Shown: positions 44,903-53,763 of the stretch, in pieces | How positions within the stretch are numbered: position 1 is the stretch's first letter | Layout of the letters: every line of letters begins with the position of its first letter | Assembly: GCF_026107375.2 (NCBI RefSeq) | Contig: NZ_JAPCIA010000001.1 | Location: 620,001-684,000 of the forward strand | DNA from: Sphingomonas sp. BT-65 | GTDB lineage: Bacteria > Pseudomonadota > Alphaproteobacteria > Sphingomonadales > Sphingomonadaceae | Direction of reading: 5' to 3' | DNA: 64,000 bases | Translations under genes and position numbers: made by a program | Notes under the pieces: generated by a model | What the model saw: the letters and a program-made list of their open reading frames with translations, nothing else | The model's database searches: none | What the model was told of the DNA's origin: nothing

Positions 44903-45823
44903 ATGCACCAGCGCCTGACCCTTCCCCAGCTCGAGGCCTTTTTGCAACTCGAGGCGACCGCGAGCTTCCGCGACGCCGCGCTCGAACTCGGCGTTTCGCA
45001 GCCGGCGCTGAGCCGGACCATCCAGCAGATCGAGACGCGGCTCGGCGTGCGCCTGTTCGACCGCGACACAAGGCATGTGCGGCTGACCGCGGCGGGCGAG
45101 CAGCTGCGGCCGATCGCCGTCCGGCTGCTCAAGGACTATGAGGACTCCTTCAGCGACTTCGAGGCTTATGTCGAGGGTCGCGCCGGGCGCGTGCGCATTG
45201 CCGCATTGCCATCCGTCGCGGCGACATTGCTGCCCGGCGCCGTGCGGCGCTTCCGCCAGTCGCACCCCGGCGTCACCGTCGACATCTGGGAAGATGTCGG
45301 CGCGCCGGTGCACCGTGTTGTCGAGGAAGGGGAAGCGGACATCGGCATCGCGCCGCCGCCCGCCGAAACGCGCGGTCTGAACTTCCGCGCGATCTATCAG
45401 GACCGGCTGGTGCTGGTGTGCCGCGGCGATGATCCTCTGGCGAAAGCCGCGCGTCATGACTGGACGGTGTTCCGCCAGCGGCCGTTCATCGCCATGTCGC
45501 CGGACACAGGGCTGCGCAGCCTGATCGACCGCGCGTTCGCCGAGGCCGATGTGACCGTCGACCCCCTGTTCAATTGCAAGCAGCCGGCGACAGCGGGCGC
45601 GCTGGTCGTGGCCGGACAGGGCATCACCGTGCTGACGCGGCTGACCATCGAGCAGATCCGCGCGCCCGAGCTGGCGTGGTGCGCGCTCGACAATCCCGAA
45701 GCGTCGCGCCCCATCGGGTTGGTCACCTGCCCCGCGCGGTCGATGATGAGCCCGGCGCGCGACTTCATGCGCGACCTCGAAATCGAGGCGCGCTCGCTCG
45801 CGCTGGCTGCCGAAGGAAGCTGA
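44903..45823 (+). CDS. LysR-family transcriptional regulator
   Basis: Protein of 306 aa. N-terminal helix-turn-helix (LTLPQLEAFLQLEATASFRDAALELGVSQPALSRTIQQIE, in segments) and a periplasmic-binding-like effector domain (VRIAALPSVAATLLPGAVRRF, VVEEGEADIGIAPPP, PLFNCKQPATAGALVVAGQGI). ATG at 44903 places the HTH at the usual position; no strong ribosome site is visible. Divergent from the CoA-transferase/transporter pair and probably its activator. Confidence 0.9.
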   Translation: MHQRLTLPQLEAFLQLEATASFRDAALELGVSQPALSRTIQQIETRLGVRLFDRDTRHVRLTAAGEQLRPIAVRLLKDYEDSFSDFEAYVEGRAGRVRIAALPSVAATLLPGAVRRFRQSHPGVTVDIWEDVGAPVHRVVEEGEADIGIAPPPAETRGLNFRAIYQDRLVLVCRGDDPLAKAARHDWTVFRQRPFIAMSPDTGLRSLIDRAFAEADVTVDPLFNCKQPATAGALVVAGQGITVLTRLTIEQIRAPELAWCALDNPEASRPIGLVTCPARSMMSPARDFMRDLEIEARSLALAAEGS

Positions 45824-45855
45824 CGCTCGGCGACGGCGACGCTCACGCGAGCGTT

Positions 45856-46170
45856 ATGAATAGAGGCTGCGGTTCGGGCGAGGATGTGCTCAACTGCCCT
45901 TGGGGCCAACCGCTCGGTGCACAGGTGCTCTATTTCGCGCTGATGGAGGGCCGGGACGGCACGATGAAGCCGCCCTATGATTTCCTCCACGGCACCTCCC
46001 CTGACGCGATCATCCTATTTCGGCGCCGGTTCCTGTCGCGGATGCGCGGCATCCGCGCGTTCGACATACGCACCGGCCGCACGATCTGGGACCGGCCCTT
46101 TGGCAGCCGACGTAGCCAGCTTTCAGAATCAGCGACCGGCTTCCTGAATAGCAAGGATTGGGGCGCGTAA
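45856..46170 (+). CDS. Short ORF of unknown identity, possibly a remnant
   Basis: Open frame of 104 aa. Its middle (FDIRTGRTIWDRPFG) resembles one blade of a PQQ-type propeller, but nothing else confirms this and there is no clear ribosome site. It follows the LysR gene closely and ends two bases before a hairpin. The segment 45824-46287 otherwise has no gene I can support. Confidence 0.25.
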   Translation: MNRGCGSGEDVLNCPWGQPLGAQVLYFALMEGRDGTMKPPYDFLHGTSPDAIILFRRRFLSRMRGIRAFDIRTGRTIWDRPFGSRRSQLSESATGFLNSKDWGA

Positions 46171-46171
46171 C

Positions 46172-46208
46172 GGATACGGATGCGGGCCTCCCAGCCGCGG
46201 CCGTATCC
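46172..46208 (+). terminator. Inverted repeat in the 46.2-kb gap
   Basis: GGATACGG (46172) pairs perfectly with CCGTATCC (46201), with an inner GCGG/CCGC stem. It starts just after the stop of the short ORF and precedes the inositol cassette. No T-run follows; probable terminator or boundary structure. Confidence 0.45.
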
Positions 46209-46287
46209 AAGCTCCGTGCCTCATGGCTCAGCGACACGCCGCAAATCGCTTGCTGAACTGCCAGGGAGCGAGGTACGTGACACTTTG

Positions 46288-47184
46288 ATGACTCTTCCTC
46301 CGCCGGACCAGTCACGGGATCGCCGGATCGAGGATCCGACCAACCTTTGGCTCATACATCCTGCAGGCCGCCTGCTCTTGCCGTGGTTCGTCGCGCGCGG
46401 AATCCCGGCGAACGCCGTTTCATTGATCGGGCTGACGCTCGGCGCCCTGGCGGCGCTTGCCTATGTCCGCTGGGACGCATGGCCGTTCGCCTTCGCGGGA
46501 CTATTGCTGTCGGTCGGTTGGTTGATCGCCGACGGGCTGGACGGAATGATCGCCCGGGCAACCGGTACGGCCAGCCCGCTCGGCCGAATATTGGACGGCT
46601 TGTGCGATCACGGCGTATTCGTCCTGATCTACGTCATGCTCGCAACGTCGATCGCTACGTTGGAAGGATGGGCGTTGGCCGTGGCGGCGGGCGCGGCGCA
46701 TGCCTTGCAGTCCAACCTCTACGAAAGCGAGCGCGCCCGTTTCCATCGCCGCTGCAGAGGGGGCGTGATCACCGATCCGGTGCCGAGCCGCAATCCACTC
46801 GTGCGGCTCTACGATCATGTCGCAGGAGCGCTCGATCGCGCCGCCTTCCCTCTCGACCAAGCGCTTGGCAGTCACCGCGATCCGGCTGCCCACGATGCAT
46901 ATCGCGCCGCGGCCACCGGGCCAATGCGACTGATGAGCCTGCTGACCGCCAATGTGCGGGTATTGGCGATCTTCATCGCCTGCCTGGTGGGCGATCCCCG
47001 GCTATTCTGGTGGTTTGAGCTCGTCCCGCTCACGGCGGTGCTCGTCTCTGGGCTCCTCTGGCACCGTCAGGTTGAAACCGGCCTCATCCAGCGTCTGGCA
47101 CGATCTCCAATTAGCCTCACCTACTCCACGGACGGAGCAATTCGTCAAAGCCCAATCGATCATCTAAAGGACATGAACAAATAA
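46288..47184 (+). CDS. CDP-alcohol phosphatidyltransferase family protein
   Basis: Membrane protein of 298 aa. The full family motif DxxDGxxARx8Gx3Dx3D is present at residues 82-107 (Asp82, Asp85, Asp103, Asp107), embedded in about six hydrophobic helices. Such enzymes transfer a phospho-alcohol from or to a CDP-linked compound. ATG at 46288 gives the usual length. Its TAA overlaps the next ATG (TAATG). With inositol-phosphate synthase and a nucleotidyltransferase following, its likely donor is CDP-inositol, making an inositol phospholipid or di-inositol phosphate. Confidence 0.87.
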   Translation: MTLPPPDQSRDRRIEDPTNLWLIHPAGRLLLPWFVARGIPANAVSLIGLTLGALAALAYVRWDAWPFAFAGLLLSVGWLIADGLDGMIARATGTASPLGRILDGLCDHGVFVLIYVMLATSIATLEGWALAVAAGAAHALQSNLYESERARFHRRCRGGVITDPVPSRNPLVRLYDHVAGALDRAAFPLDQALGSHRDPAAHDAYRAAATGPMRLMSLLTANVRVLAIFIACLVGDPRLFWWFELVPLTAVLVSGLLWHRQVETGLIQRLARSPISLTYSTDGAIRQSPIDHLKDMNK

Positions 47185-48275
47185 TGTCGAGCATCAACAT
47201 CGCCGTGGTCGGCGTCGGAAACTGCGCCAGCTCTCTCGTTCAGGGTCTCTCCCACTACCGCGACGGTGCGAACGATACCATCGGCCTGATGCACTGGGAC
47301 CTGGGCGGATACCGCCCCAGCGACATCCAGGTCGTCGCCGCGTGGGATGTAGACCCGCGAAAGATCGGTAAGGACGTGTCCGAAGCGATCTTCGCCAAGC
47401 CCAACTGCACCGCAATTTTTTGCCAATCGGTTGAGCCTACCGGCACGAAAGTTCGCATGGGCAGGATTCTCGATGGCGTCGCCGATCACATGTCGGAATA
47501 TGCCGCCGATCGCACCTTTCTGGTCGCTGACGAGCGGGAACCGACCAAGGAGGAAGTCGTCGCGGCGCTCCGCGAGGCCAAAACCGACGTGCTGATGAAC
47601 TATCTGCCAGTCGGTTCACAGGCCGCGAGCGAGTTTTATGCCGAATGCGCCCTCGAGGCAGGCGTGGCGTTCGTCAACAACATCCCAGTCTTCATCGCCA
47701 GCAACCCCGAATGGGCGGATCGCTTCACTAAGGCAGGCGTGCCGATCATCGGAGACGACATCAAGGCGCAACTGGGCGCGACCATCGTCCATCGCGTGCT
47801 GACCGACCTTTTCGCCAAGCGCGGCGTGAAGCTGGAGCGCACCTACCAGCTGAACACCGGCGGCAACACCGACTTCCTCAACATGTCCAACCACCGCCGC
47901 CTGGCCTCCAAGAAAATATCGAAGACCGAGGCGGTGCAGTCTGTCGCGGCGGAGCGGCTCGACGACGAGAACGTGCATATCGGTCCGTCTGACTATGTGC
48001 CGTGGCAGAACGACAACAAGGTCTGCTTCCTGCGCATGGAAGGCTCGATGTTTGGCGGTGTACCGATGAACTTGGAGCTGCGCCTTTCGGTCGAAGACAG
48101 CCCTAACAGCGCGGGGGTGGCAATCGACATGATCCGCTGCGCCAAGTTGGCGAAGGACCGCGGCCTGGCCGGCCCGATCGACGCGGCCTCGGCCTATTTC
48201 TGCAAGCATCCGCGCGCGCAGATGACCGATGACGTCGCTGCCGGAGCGGTTGAAGAATTCATCGCTGTCCATTGA
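47184..48275 (+). CDS. ino1: Inositol-3-phosphate synthase
   Basis: Protein of 363 aa converting glucose 6-phosphate to myo-inositol phosphate with NAD+. NAD loop VVGVGNCASSL lies at 8-18, with NYLPVGSQAASEFYAEC, IPVFIASNPEW, GDDIKAQLGATIVHR and the diagnostic NTGGNTDFLNM. Length fits the short bacterial/actinobacterial form. Its ATG overlaps the preceding TAA, and the next gene overlaps its end by up to 47 bp. This commits carbon to inositol and anchors the reading of the three-gene cassette. Confidence 0.95.
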   Translation: MSSINIAVVGVGNCASSLVQGLSHYRDGANDTIGLMHWDLGGYRPSDIQVVAAWDVDPRKIGKDVSEAIFAKPNCTAIFCQSVEPTGTKVRMGRILDGVADHMSEYAADRTFLVADEREPTKEEVVAALREAKTDVLMNYLPVGSQAASEFYAECALEAGVAFVNNIPVFIASNPEWADRFTKAGVPIIGDDIKAQLGATIVHRVLTDLFAKRGVKLERTYQLNTGGNTDFLNMSNHRRLASKKISKTEAVQSVAAERLDDENVHIGPSDYVPWQNDNKVCFLRMEGSMFGGVPMNLELRLSVEDSPNSAGVAIDMIRCAKLAKDRGLAGPIDAASAYFCKHPRAQMTDDVAAGAVEEFIAVH

Positions 48276-48990
48276 GGTGATCGAGACCGCGATCCTGTTA
48301 GCGGCGGGCGAAGGCAGCCGCCTGCGTTCGGCAGCGCCGCTCAAGCCGCTCTGCTGTGTAGCCGGCCGGACTCTCCTCGCGCATGCGATCTCCGGCTTGG
48401 CTGAGGCCGGCCTCGCGCGGGCGGTGGTCGTGCTCGGTTACGGCGCTGGCCGGATCGAGGCGCATATCGCCGGCCGGTCGTGGCCAATCACGGTGGAGAC
48501 GGTCAGGGTTGATGACTACCGCAAGCCCAATGGCATGTCGGTGCTGGCGGCGCAGCACCACGTCACGGGCGGCGAGGCGCTGCTGGCGATGTGCGACCAC
48601 CTTGTCGATCCGGCGCTGTATCGTCGTATGGCGCAGGCGGGCGCGGCCGGACATGCTCGGCTTGCCGTCGATCGGCGGATTGAGAACGATTGGGTCGATC
48701 TCGACGACGTTACGCGTGTGCGGACCGTCGATGAGCGGATCGTCGCGATCGGCAAGGGCCTCGATCCCTACGACTGTTTCGATACGGGCGTTTTCGCGGC
48801 GGGGCATGGCCTCTTCGCAGCGCTGCGCAGTCTCGAGGCGCCGTCCTTGACTGAGGGAATGCGTGTTCTCGCGTGCCAGGGAACCGCACTGACCGCAGAC
48901 TGCAGCGACTTGGACTGGATCGACGTCGATGATCAGCGGGCTCTCGAGAAAGCTGAACGCTGGCGCGGTGCATCCGCCCCGCAGGCATAA
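48229..48990 (+). CDS. Sugar-phosphate nucleotidyltransferase, likely CTP:inositol-1-phosphate cytidylyltransferase
   Basis: About 253 aa, with the nucleotidyltransferase motif LLAAGEGSRLR...KPL at about 23-40, DYRKPNGMSVLAAQ, MCDHLVDPALYR (metal Asp) and CFDTGVFAAG. This PNGMS/CDH pattern resembles IPCT enzymes that make CDP-inositol. The start is uncertain: ATG 48229 overlaps ino1 by 47 bp; GTG 48277, just after the ino1 stop, also keeps the whole domain. Completes an apparent CDP-inositol pathway with the two genes upstream. Confidence 0.82.
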   Translation: MTSLPERLKNSSLSIEVIETAILLAAGEGSRLRSAAPLKPLCCVAGRTLLAHAISGLAEAGLARAVVVLGYGAGRIEAHIAGRSWPITVETVRVDDYRKPNGMSVLAAQHHVTGGEALLAMCDHLVDPALYRRMAQAGAAGHARLAVDRRIENDWVDLDDVTRVRTVDERIVAIGKGLDPYDCFDTGVFAAGHGLFAALRSLEAPSLTEGMRVLACQGTALTADCSDLDWIDVDDQRALEKAERWRGASAPQA

Positions 48991-49102
48991 CGGGCGAGCC
49001 TGTCGAGTTCTGGGCGGGCGCTCTGCGACCTAAAGCCCCGGCCGCTCCTGACGAGGTCGTTCTAGCCTTCCGACAATCCCGAATCGGGCGCGCTCGGCCG
49101 CC

Positions 49103-49507
49103 CCACTTCATGTTGAATGGATGTCCAACTTCTGTCTCATCCATTTCGGATCTAAAACCCACCGCCTCGTAAAGTCGCATCGCAGCGTGATTGTCCAAAG
49201 GTAGTTCGATGGTGAGCTTGCGGCATCCTTCGGCTCAATCCTGATGCGCTGTCGCCTCGATCAACGCGCGTCCGATGCCCGAGCCACGTAGTGGCGCCAC
49301 GACAAACAAGTCGTGAATGTGTAGAGTGCGACATGCACTGAATGTCGCGAAGCCGAGATAGCATGTCGCGATCCCGGCAGGCTCACCGATATGGCGCGCC
49401 ACGAAAACCCTCGCGCCCGAATGAGCCCGAAGCATCGTCGTCATTTGTTCAAGTTGCCCGGGATCCATCGGCTTAGCCTGGCTTGCAGCCGGTTCACGGC
49501 GCGACAT
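49103..49507 (-). pseudogene. GNAT acetyltransferase remnant with in-frame stop
   Basis: Leftward frame carries GNAT core motifs RVFVARHIGEPAGIATCYLG, LHIHDLFVVAPLRGSGIGRALIEA, then TGA at 49235-49237. Beyond it the same frame continues as GCRKLTIELPLDNHAAMRLYEAVGF and ends near HPFNMKW. About 25 N-terminal residues of the family are missing, where the frame meets the 3' end of the SDR gene. So it is truncated and interrupted by one nonsense codon. No stop follows the last conserved residue. Confidence 0.8.
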
Positions 49508-50354
49508 ATCCGCCGTTGACGAAGATCGTCTGGCCGTTGACCCACTGCGCAGCGGGCGAAGCGAGGAAGCGCACCATTGGCACGACGTCTGCTACCGCGC
49601 CGAGCCGTCCCGCCACGGCGAGCCGCGTCGCATAGGCGATGGCCGCGGCGTCTTCGGGCGCGCGATAGAAAGGCGTGTCGATCGGCCCCGGTGCAAGCGC
49701 ATTGACGGTCACGCCCCGCGGACCGATCTCGCGTGCCATCGAGCGGGTGAACTGCTCGAGCGCGGCCTTGGAGCCTTGGTAGAGCGCATAGTTGGGCATG
49801 AACCCGATCAGCAGGGAGGAGCAGATGTTGATGATGCGCCCGCCCTCGCCGAGATTGGGTGCCGCGGCCTGCATCAGGAAGAAGGGCACACGGGCGTTCA
49901 CCTCAAACACATCGTCATATTCGGAACCGGCAATGTCGGCGATCGGCTTCTTCACCATCCGCCCGGCATTGTTCACGAGTATGTCGAGGCGCCCGAACGC
50001 CTCCCGCGTCGCAGCGACCAACCGCGCCGGTATGGCCGGGTCGCGCAGTTCCCCCTCGATGATCTCCGCTCGCGCGCCCGCGGCGCGGACGAGCCGGGCG
50101 GCCTCTTCCGCGTCGGCCCGGTCGCCGGCGTCGTGATAGTGGATCATGAGGTTGGCGCCGTCCTCGGCCAGCGCGACGGCATAGCCGCGGCCAAGATTGC
50201 GCGGCGCGCCCGTGATGAGCGCCGCCTTGCCGGCGAGCGGACGGTCCGAGCGCGCCTCCCCGCCTTGCGCCCGCGCCGTCGGCGCGGCCATCAGCCCCGC
50301 TGCCGTGATCGCCCCGATCGCCTCGCGCCGGCCGATGTTCGCGCTTGAGGTCAT
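49494..50354 (-). CDS. Short-chain dehydrogenase with Tat-like leader
   Basis: Protein of 286 aa. N-terminal IGRREAIGAITAAGLMAAP...ARAQ looks like a Tat signal, rare for an SDR. The SDR core has ALITGAPRNLGRGYAVALA, LDILVNNAGRM, NICSSLLIGF and YALYQGSKAALEQF (YxxxK), and ends GQTIFVNGGYV. ATG at 50354 follows AGGAG that overlaps the stop of the upstream SDR. Operon with the next SDR. Substrate unknown. Confidence 0.9.
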   Translation of the reverse strand: MTSSANIGRREAIGAITAAGLMAAPTARAQGGEARSDRPLAGKAALITGAPRNLGRGYAVALAEDGANLMIHYHDAGDRADAEEAARLVRAAGARAEIIEGELRDPAIPARLVAATREAFGRLDILVNNAGRMVKKPIADIAGSEYDDVFEVNARVPFFLMQAAAPNLGEGGRIINICSSLLIGFMPNYALYQGSKAALEQFTRSMAREIGPRGVTVNALAPGPIDTPFYRAPEDAAAIAYATRLAVAGRLGAVADVVPMVRFLASPAAQWVNGQTIFVNGGYVAP

Positions 50355-50363
50355 GCCATTCTC

Positions 50364-51131
50364 CTAGAGGTGATATCCGCCGTCGACCGGCAGCACCGCG
50401 CCGCTCATGAAGCGCGCTTCGGGCGAGCACAGGAAGGCGACTGCGTCCGCGATATCGCCGGGCGTTCCGACGCGGCCGAGCGCGGTGTTCTGCGCGATAT
50501 AGTCGCGTGTCCCGGGCATCGAACGGAACAGCTCGGCATTGAAGTCATCGTCGAGGCCGCCAGGGGCAACGGCGTTGACGGTGATCCCGCGTGAACCGAA
50601 GTGGCTGGCGAGATAGAGCGTCAGGCTCTGCAGTGCGGCCTTGAACGGGCCATAGCTGACGAGAGGCGCGAAGGCGATCCGGGCGGTGCCCGAGCCCATG
50701 TTCACGATGCGCCCGCCATCGGCGATCAACTGGGCGAGCTGCTGGGTGAGGAAGAAAATGCTCTTGTAGTTGGTCGCGTAAACGGCATCGAGGTCTTCAT
50801 CGGCGATCGTATCGAAGGTCCCGAGGCGCAGCGTGCCCGCGTTGTTGACGAGGATGTCGAGTTGCCGCCGGTCCCACGCGGCAAGCCGCTTGCGCAGCTC
50901 TGCGACGAGCCGCGGAATGTCCGCGCAACCGGCTAGGTCGGCCTGGATGGCGGCGCCACGGCAGCCGGCCGCCTCGACCTGTGCGACGGTGTCGGCTGCG
51001 CCAGCCGCCTGGACGCGGTAGGTGACGATGACGTCGGCGCCGCGGCGCGCGAGCGCAAGCGCGGTCAGCTTGCCGATGTTGCGGCTCCCGCCGGTGACGA
51101 GCGCGACTTTGCCAGCCAGGCTTCCTTGCAT
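50364..51131 (-). CDS. Short-chain dehydrogenase/reductase
   Basis: Cytosolic SDR of 255 aa: VALVTGGSRNIGKLTALALA cofactor loop (8-27), LDILVNNAGTLRLG, MGSGTARIAFAPLVSYGPFK (YGPFK active site) and a final SGAVLPVDGGYHL. ATG at 51131. It lies 9 bp upstream of the Tat-type SDR, forming a pair, and 63 bp after the NTF2-like gene on the same strand. Probably acts in the same oxidation pathway as its neighbours. Confidence 0.9.
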   Translation of the reverse strand: MQGSLAGKVALVTGGSRNIGKLTALALARRGADVIVTYRVQAAGAADTVAQVEAAGCRGAAIQADLAGCADIPRLVAELRKRLAAWDRRQLDILVNNAGTLRLGTFDTIADEDLDAVYATNYKSIFFLTQQLAQLIADGGRIVNMGSGTARIAFAPLVSYGPFKAALQSLTLYLASHFGSRGITVNAVAPGGLDDDFNAELFRSMPGTRDYIAQNTALGRVGTPGDIADAVAFLCSPEARFMSGAVLPVDGGYHL

Positions 51132-51194
51132 TGCTGCTCGATCCTCCCGCCACTCATTGCGTGTCGCAAGCTAGTCGCGGGCACGCGCGCTCCG

Positions 51195-51752
51195 TCAGGT
51201 CGATTCCTGCTGTCTTGCCGCGTCCCCAGCGGCTTCAGTCGGCTGCGCGGACAGGCACGGTCCGTTCGGGGGGACGAGGCCGAAATATTCGCGGAACTCC
51301 ACGATCCGGTCCGCGCTCCCCTTCATGAAGATCGCGTGCAGGCCATCATACGGCGCACCGTCGATGACCCCGCGCCCGCGATCGCAGACCACGCCCCACT
51401 CGCCGTCCTGGAGCCGGAGGATCTCGCTGCTGTCATGGACGCGATTGCCCGCCCGAGCATGCCCCCGGCACCAGGCCTCCATCGCCGCCCTGCCGGCCCG
51501 GCCGACGTGGCGACCGGCCTGGGGGCCCGCAGGGAACTGGAAGACCAAGTCGTCGGCGCAGAGCGCGAGGAACGGCCCCCAGTTGCCGCTGCGCCAGCCG
51601 GCGAAGAAGGCGGCGAAGGCGCGATCGAGCAGGGCGGACCGCGTGGGCTCCGCGGCACCCGCTCGTCCGCCGAGGAACAGGGTAGCGACAGCCGCAAGGC
51701 CGCGCCGCGTGATGGCGTACGCCGGGCGGCTTCCCGGCAATGCGCTGGTCAT
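51195..51752 (-). CDS. SnoaL/NTF2-like secreted protein
   Basis: Protein of 185 aa. An N-terminal export signal with twin arginine (ITRRGLAAVATLFLGG) is followed by an NTF2-like cone: FAAFFAGWRSGNWGPFLALCADDLVFQFP, and HAIFMKGSADRIVEFREYFG. The family includes isomerases, dehydratases and ligand-binding proteins. ATG at 51752 follows AAAGGTG. Located between an AraC regulator and two SDRs on the same strand. Function not deducible. Confidence 0.83.
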   Translation of the reverse strand: MTSALPGSRPAYAITRRGLAAVATLFLGGRAGAAEPTRSALLDRAFAAFFAGWRSGNWGPFLALCADDLVFQFPAGPQAGRHVGRAGRAAMEAWCRGHARAGNRVHDSSEILRLQDGEWGVVCDRGRGVIDGAPYDGLHAIFMKGSADRIVEFREYFGLVPPNGPCLSAQPTEAAGDAARQQEST

Positions 51753-51824
51753 GGTTCACCTTTCGAAGCCAGTTTTCCCGACGCTAGTCGCCCGGAGGAG
51801 CGTCTCGCAGGTCGATTCCTGCGG

Positions 51825-52661
51825 TCATTGGCCGGCTCGGATCTGCGACGGGAGCAGGCCGATGCGGGCGCGAAACAGGCGCCGGAAATGCCCCACATTG
51901 GTGTAGCCGATCTCCGCGGCGACGACCTCGAAGCTGTCGCTCGAGCTGCGCAGCCGCAGGCGCGCCCATTCAAGGCGCCGTGCCGTGACGAACTGGTGTG
52001 GGGCAAGCCCCGTTGCCCCCTTGAACGCGCGCGCGAAATGGAATGTGCTGAGGCAGGCCACCTGCGCCAGGCACTCGAGGGTCAGCTCCTCGGCGAGGTG
52101 CGCTTCGATGAAGTCTATCACCCTGGTGAGGCGTACCGGATCAAGCGCCCCCTTGTGCCGCTCGACCAAGCGCCCGCCGAATTTACCGGCAAGCGCGACG
52201 GCGTAGAGCTGTCGCAGCAACGTGTCGCGCGAGACATCGGCAAGCGGGCGCGAACCATCCGACACGGCCCGCAGGCGGTCGACGATCGCCCAGGCGTGGA
52301 GGTTGCTCCAGCCATGGAGGTCGGCGAGGTCGGCATGCGCCTCGACGCCGAGTTCGCAGGCAACCGCCTGACGCAGCGCCGCGCTTGCGCACACCTCGAC
52401 CACTTCGGTTGGGGCATTGGTTCGTACCCATTCGACGGGCTCGCCGCCGGTCATGCCGACCGACCCCGGCGCGACATCGCGCCCGATCGTGCGGCCGCTG
52501 GCGAGCCGGACAATCGCGCCGCGCAAGCCGTTGTAGCCGATCGCGATCGCACCCGGCAGGGCGACGGTCTTGTGCGTTTCCTGAAGCACGGGCGGCATGC
52601 GCAGATGGGCGATACGGCCCTGGCTCCACTCGAGCCGCCGGATGTCGGGGCGATCGAACAC
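51825..52661 (-). CDS. AraC-family transcriptional regulator
   Basis: Protein of 278 aa. The C-terminal double helix-turn-helix is clear: DFIEAHLAEELTLECLAQVACLSTFHFARAFK and VVAAEIGYTNVGHFRRLFRARIGLLPSQIR. The N-terminal part is a variable sensor domain. Start is GTG at 52661. Divergent from the alpha/beta hydrolase at 52753 and upstream of the NTF2/SDR genes, it is the likely local regulator. Confidence 0.88.
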   Translation of the reverse strand: MFDRPDIRRLEWSQGRIAHLRMPPVLQETHKTVALPGAIAIGYNGLRGAIVRLASGRTIGRDVAPGSVGMTGGEPVEWVRTNAPTEVVEVCASAALRQAVACELGVEAHADLADLHGWSNLHAWAIVDRLRAVSDGSRPLADVSRDTLLRQLYAVALAGKFGGRLVERHKGALDPVRLTRVIDFIEAHLAEELTLECLAQVACLSTFHFARAFKGATGLAPHQFVTARRLEWARLRLRSSSDSFEVVAAEIGYTNVGHFRRLFRARIGLLPSQIRAGQ

Positions 52662-52752
52662 GCTAGGTGGGTAACCCAGCGACTACGCGCGACGAACAGC
52701 AATTTTCGACCCTCCGGTGCTGGTTGGAACGGCCTAAGAGCGGGGCGCAGAA

Positions 52753-53670
52753 ATGAGGGAGGCTGTCTTGACCGAGATATTCCGCACGCCGGTGCTGATC
52801 CCCGCCGCGGGCGGCCTGCTGGCGGGCCGGCTGCATCGCAATGTCGCGGACCTTCTCGAGCCGCAGCCCGGCATCGTCGCGAGCGGGTCGTGGCTTACCG
52901 TCAAGGAGCAGATGGCGGACGGCTACGCCGCCGAGCTCGCCGCCCGGGGCTATACGGTCCTGACCTTCGATTTCGCCGGCTGGGGCGAGAGCGGTGGCGG
53001 CCTGCCGCAGGTCGAGCTGCCCTTGCGCAAGGCGTCGGATATCGTCGCGGCTAGTCAATTCCTGCGTTCGCTCTCCTGCGTGCGCGGCGGCGACGTCGGG
53101 TACCTCGCGGTCTGTGCGAGCGCGATGTATGCGTGCGCCGCAATCGAGCGGCGCGCGCCGATCGGCGCGCTCGCCAGTGTCGCAGGCTGGTTCCACGACA
53201 CGGCGACAGTCTCCGCATTTTATGGCGGGCCAGCGGGCGTCGCTGACCGCGTCGGTCGGGCGGCCGCCGCCGTCGAACGTTTCCGTGGGACGGGCGACCT
53301 CAGCCTCGTGCCAGCCTATGACGAAGGCAACGACCGCGCGGGCATGTTCATCCACATGGACTATTACGCCAACCCCGTCCGAGGCCGAATCCCCGCGTGG
53401 CGGAACGAGATGTCGGAGATCAGCTGGCTCTATTGGCTCACCTTCGACGGGCTCCGTGCGGCACGGCGCCTGGAACTGCCGACGCTGTTCGTGCACGGTG
53501 ACGAATGCGCGCTGCCCGAGAATGTGAAGCAAATCCACGCCGCTGCCCAAGGGCCGAAGGAGCTGGTGTGGCAGTCGGGCTTCCAGGCCGACTTCTATGA
53601 CCGTCCGGACCTGGTCGAGCTCGCCGTGGCGGCGGCCGACACGCATTATCGTCGATATCTGGAGGCGTGA
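52753..53670 (+). CDS. Alpha/beta hydrolase with cysteine at the nucleophile position
   Basis: About 305 aa. Fold elements: GIVASGSWLTVKEQMADGYA, FDFAGWGESGG, nucleophile elbow VCASAMYA with Cys121, PTLFVHGDECALPEN and a late FQADFYDRPDLV. Cysteine replaces the usual serine, as in dienelactone-hydrolase-like members. ATG 52753 is followed by AGGGAGG, which is better spaced for a TTG at 52768, so the true start may be five codons later. A 26-codon open frame just after it (53673-53753) has no recognisable identity. Confidence 0.82.
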   Translation: MREAVLTEIFRTPVLIPAAGGLLAGRLHRNVADLLEPQPGIVASGSWLTVKEQMADGYAAELAARGYTVLTFDFAGWGESGGGLPQVELPLRKASDIVAASQFLRSLSCVRGGDVGYLAVCASAMYACAAIERRAPIGALASVAGWFHDTATVSAFYGGPAGVADRVGRAAAAVERFRGTGDLSLVPAYDEGNDRAGMFIHMDYYANPVRGRIPAWRNEMSEISWLYWLTFDGLRAARRLELPTLFVHGDECALPENVKQIHAAAQGPKELVWQSGFQADFYDRPDLVELAVAAADTHYRRYLEA

Positions 53671-53763
53671 CCATGGAAGAGGGCTTCGAAATCGAGCGGG
53701 CGCGCGAACGCATCGTGCGATCAGGCGTCGCCGCCGTGGCGCAGGCGGAATGACCGGCATGCT

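Noticed and set aside
53673..53753. A 26-codon open frame after the alpha/beta hydrolase
   Set aside because: No ribosome site of its own beyond the preceding stop context, no recognisable product and too short to support.
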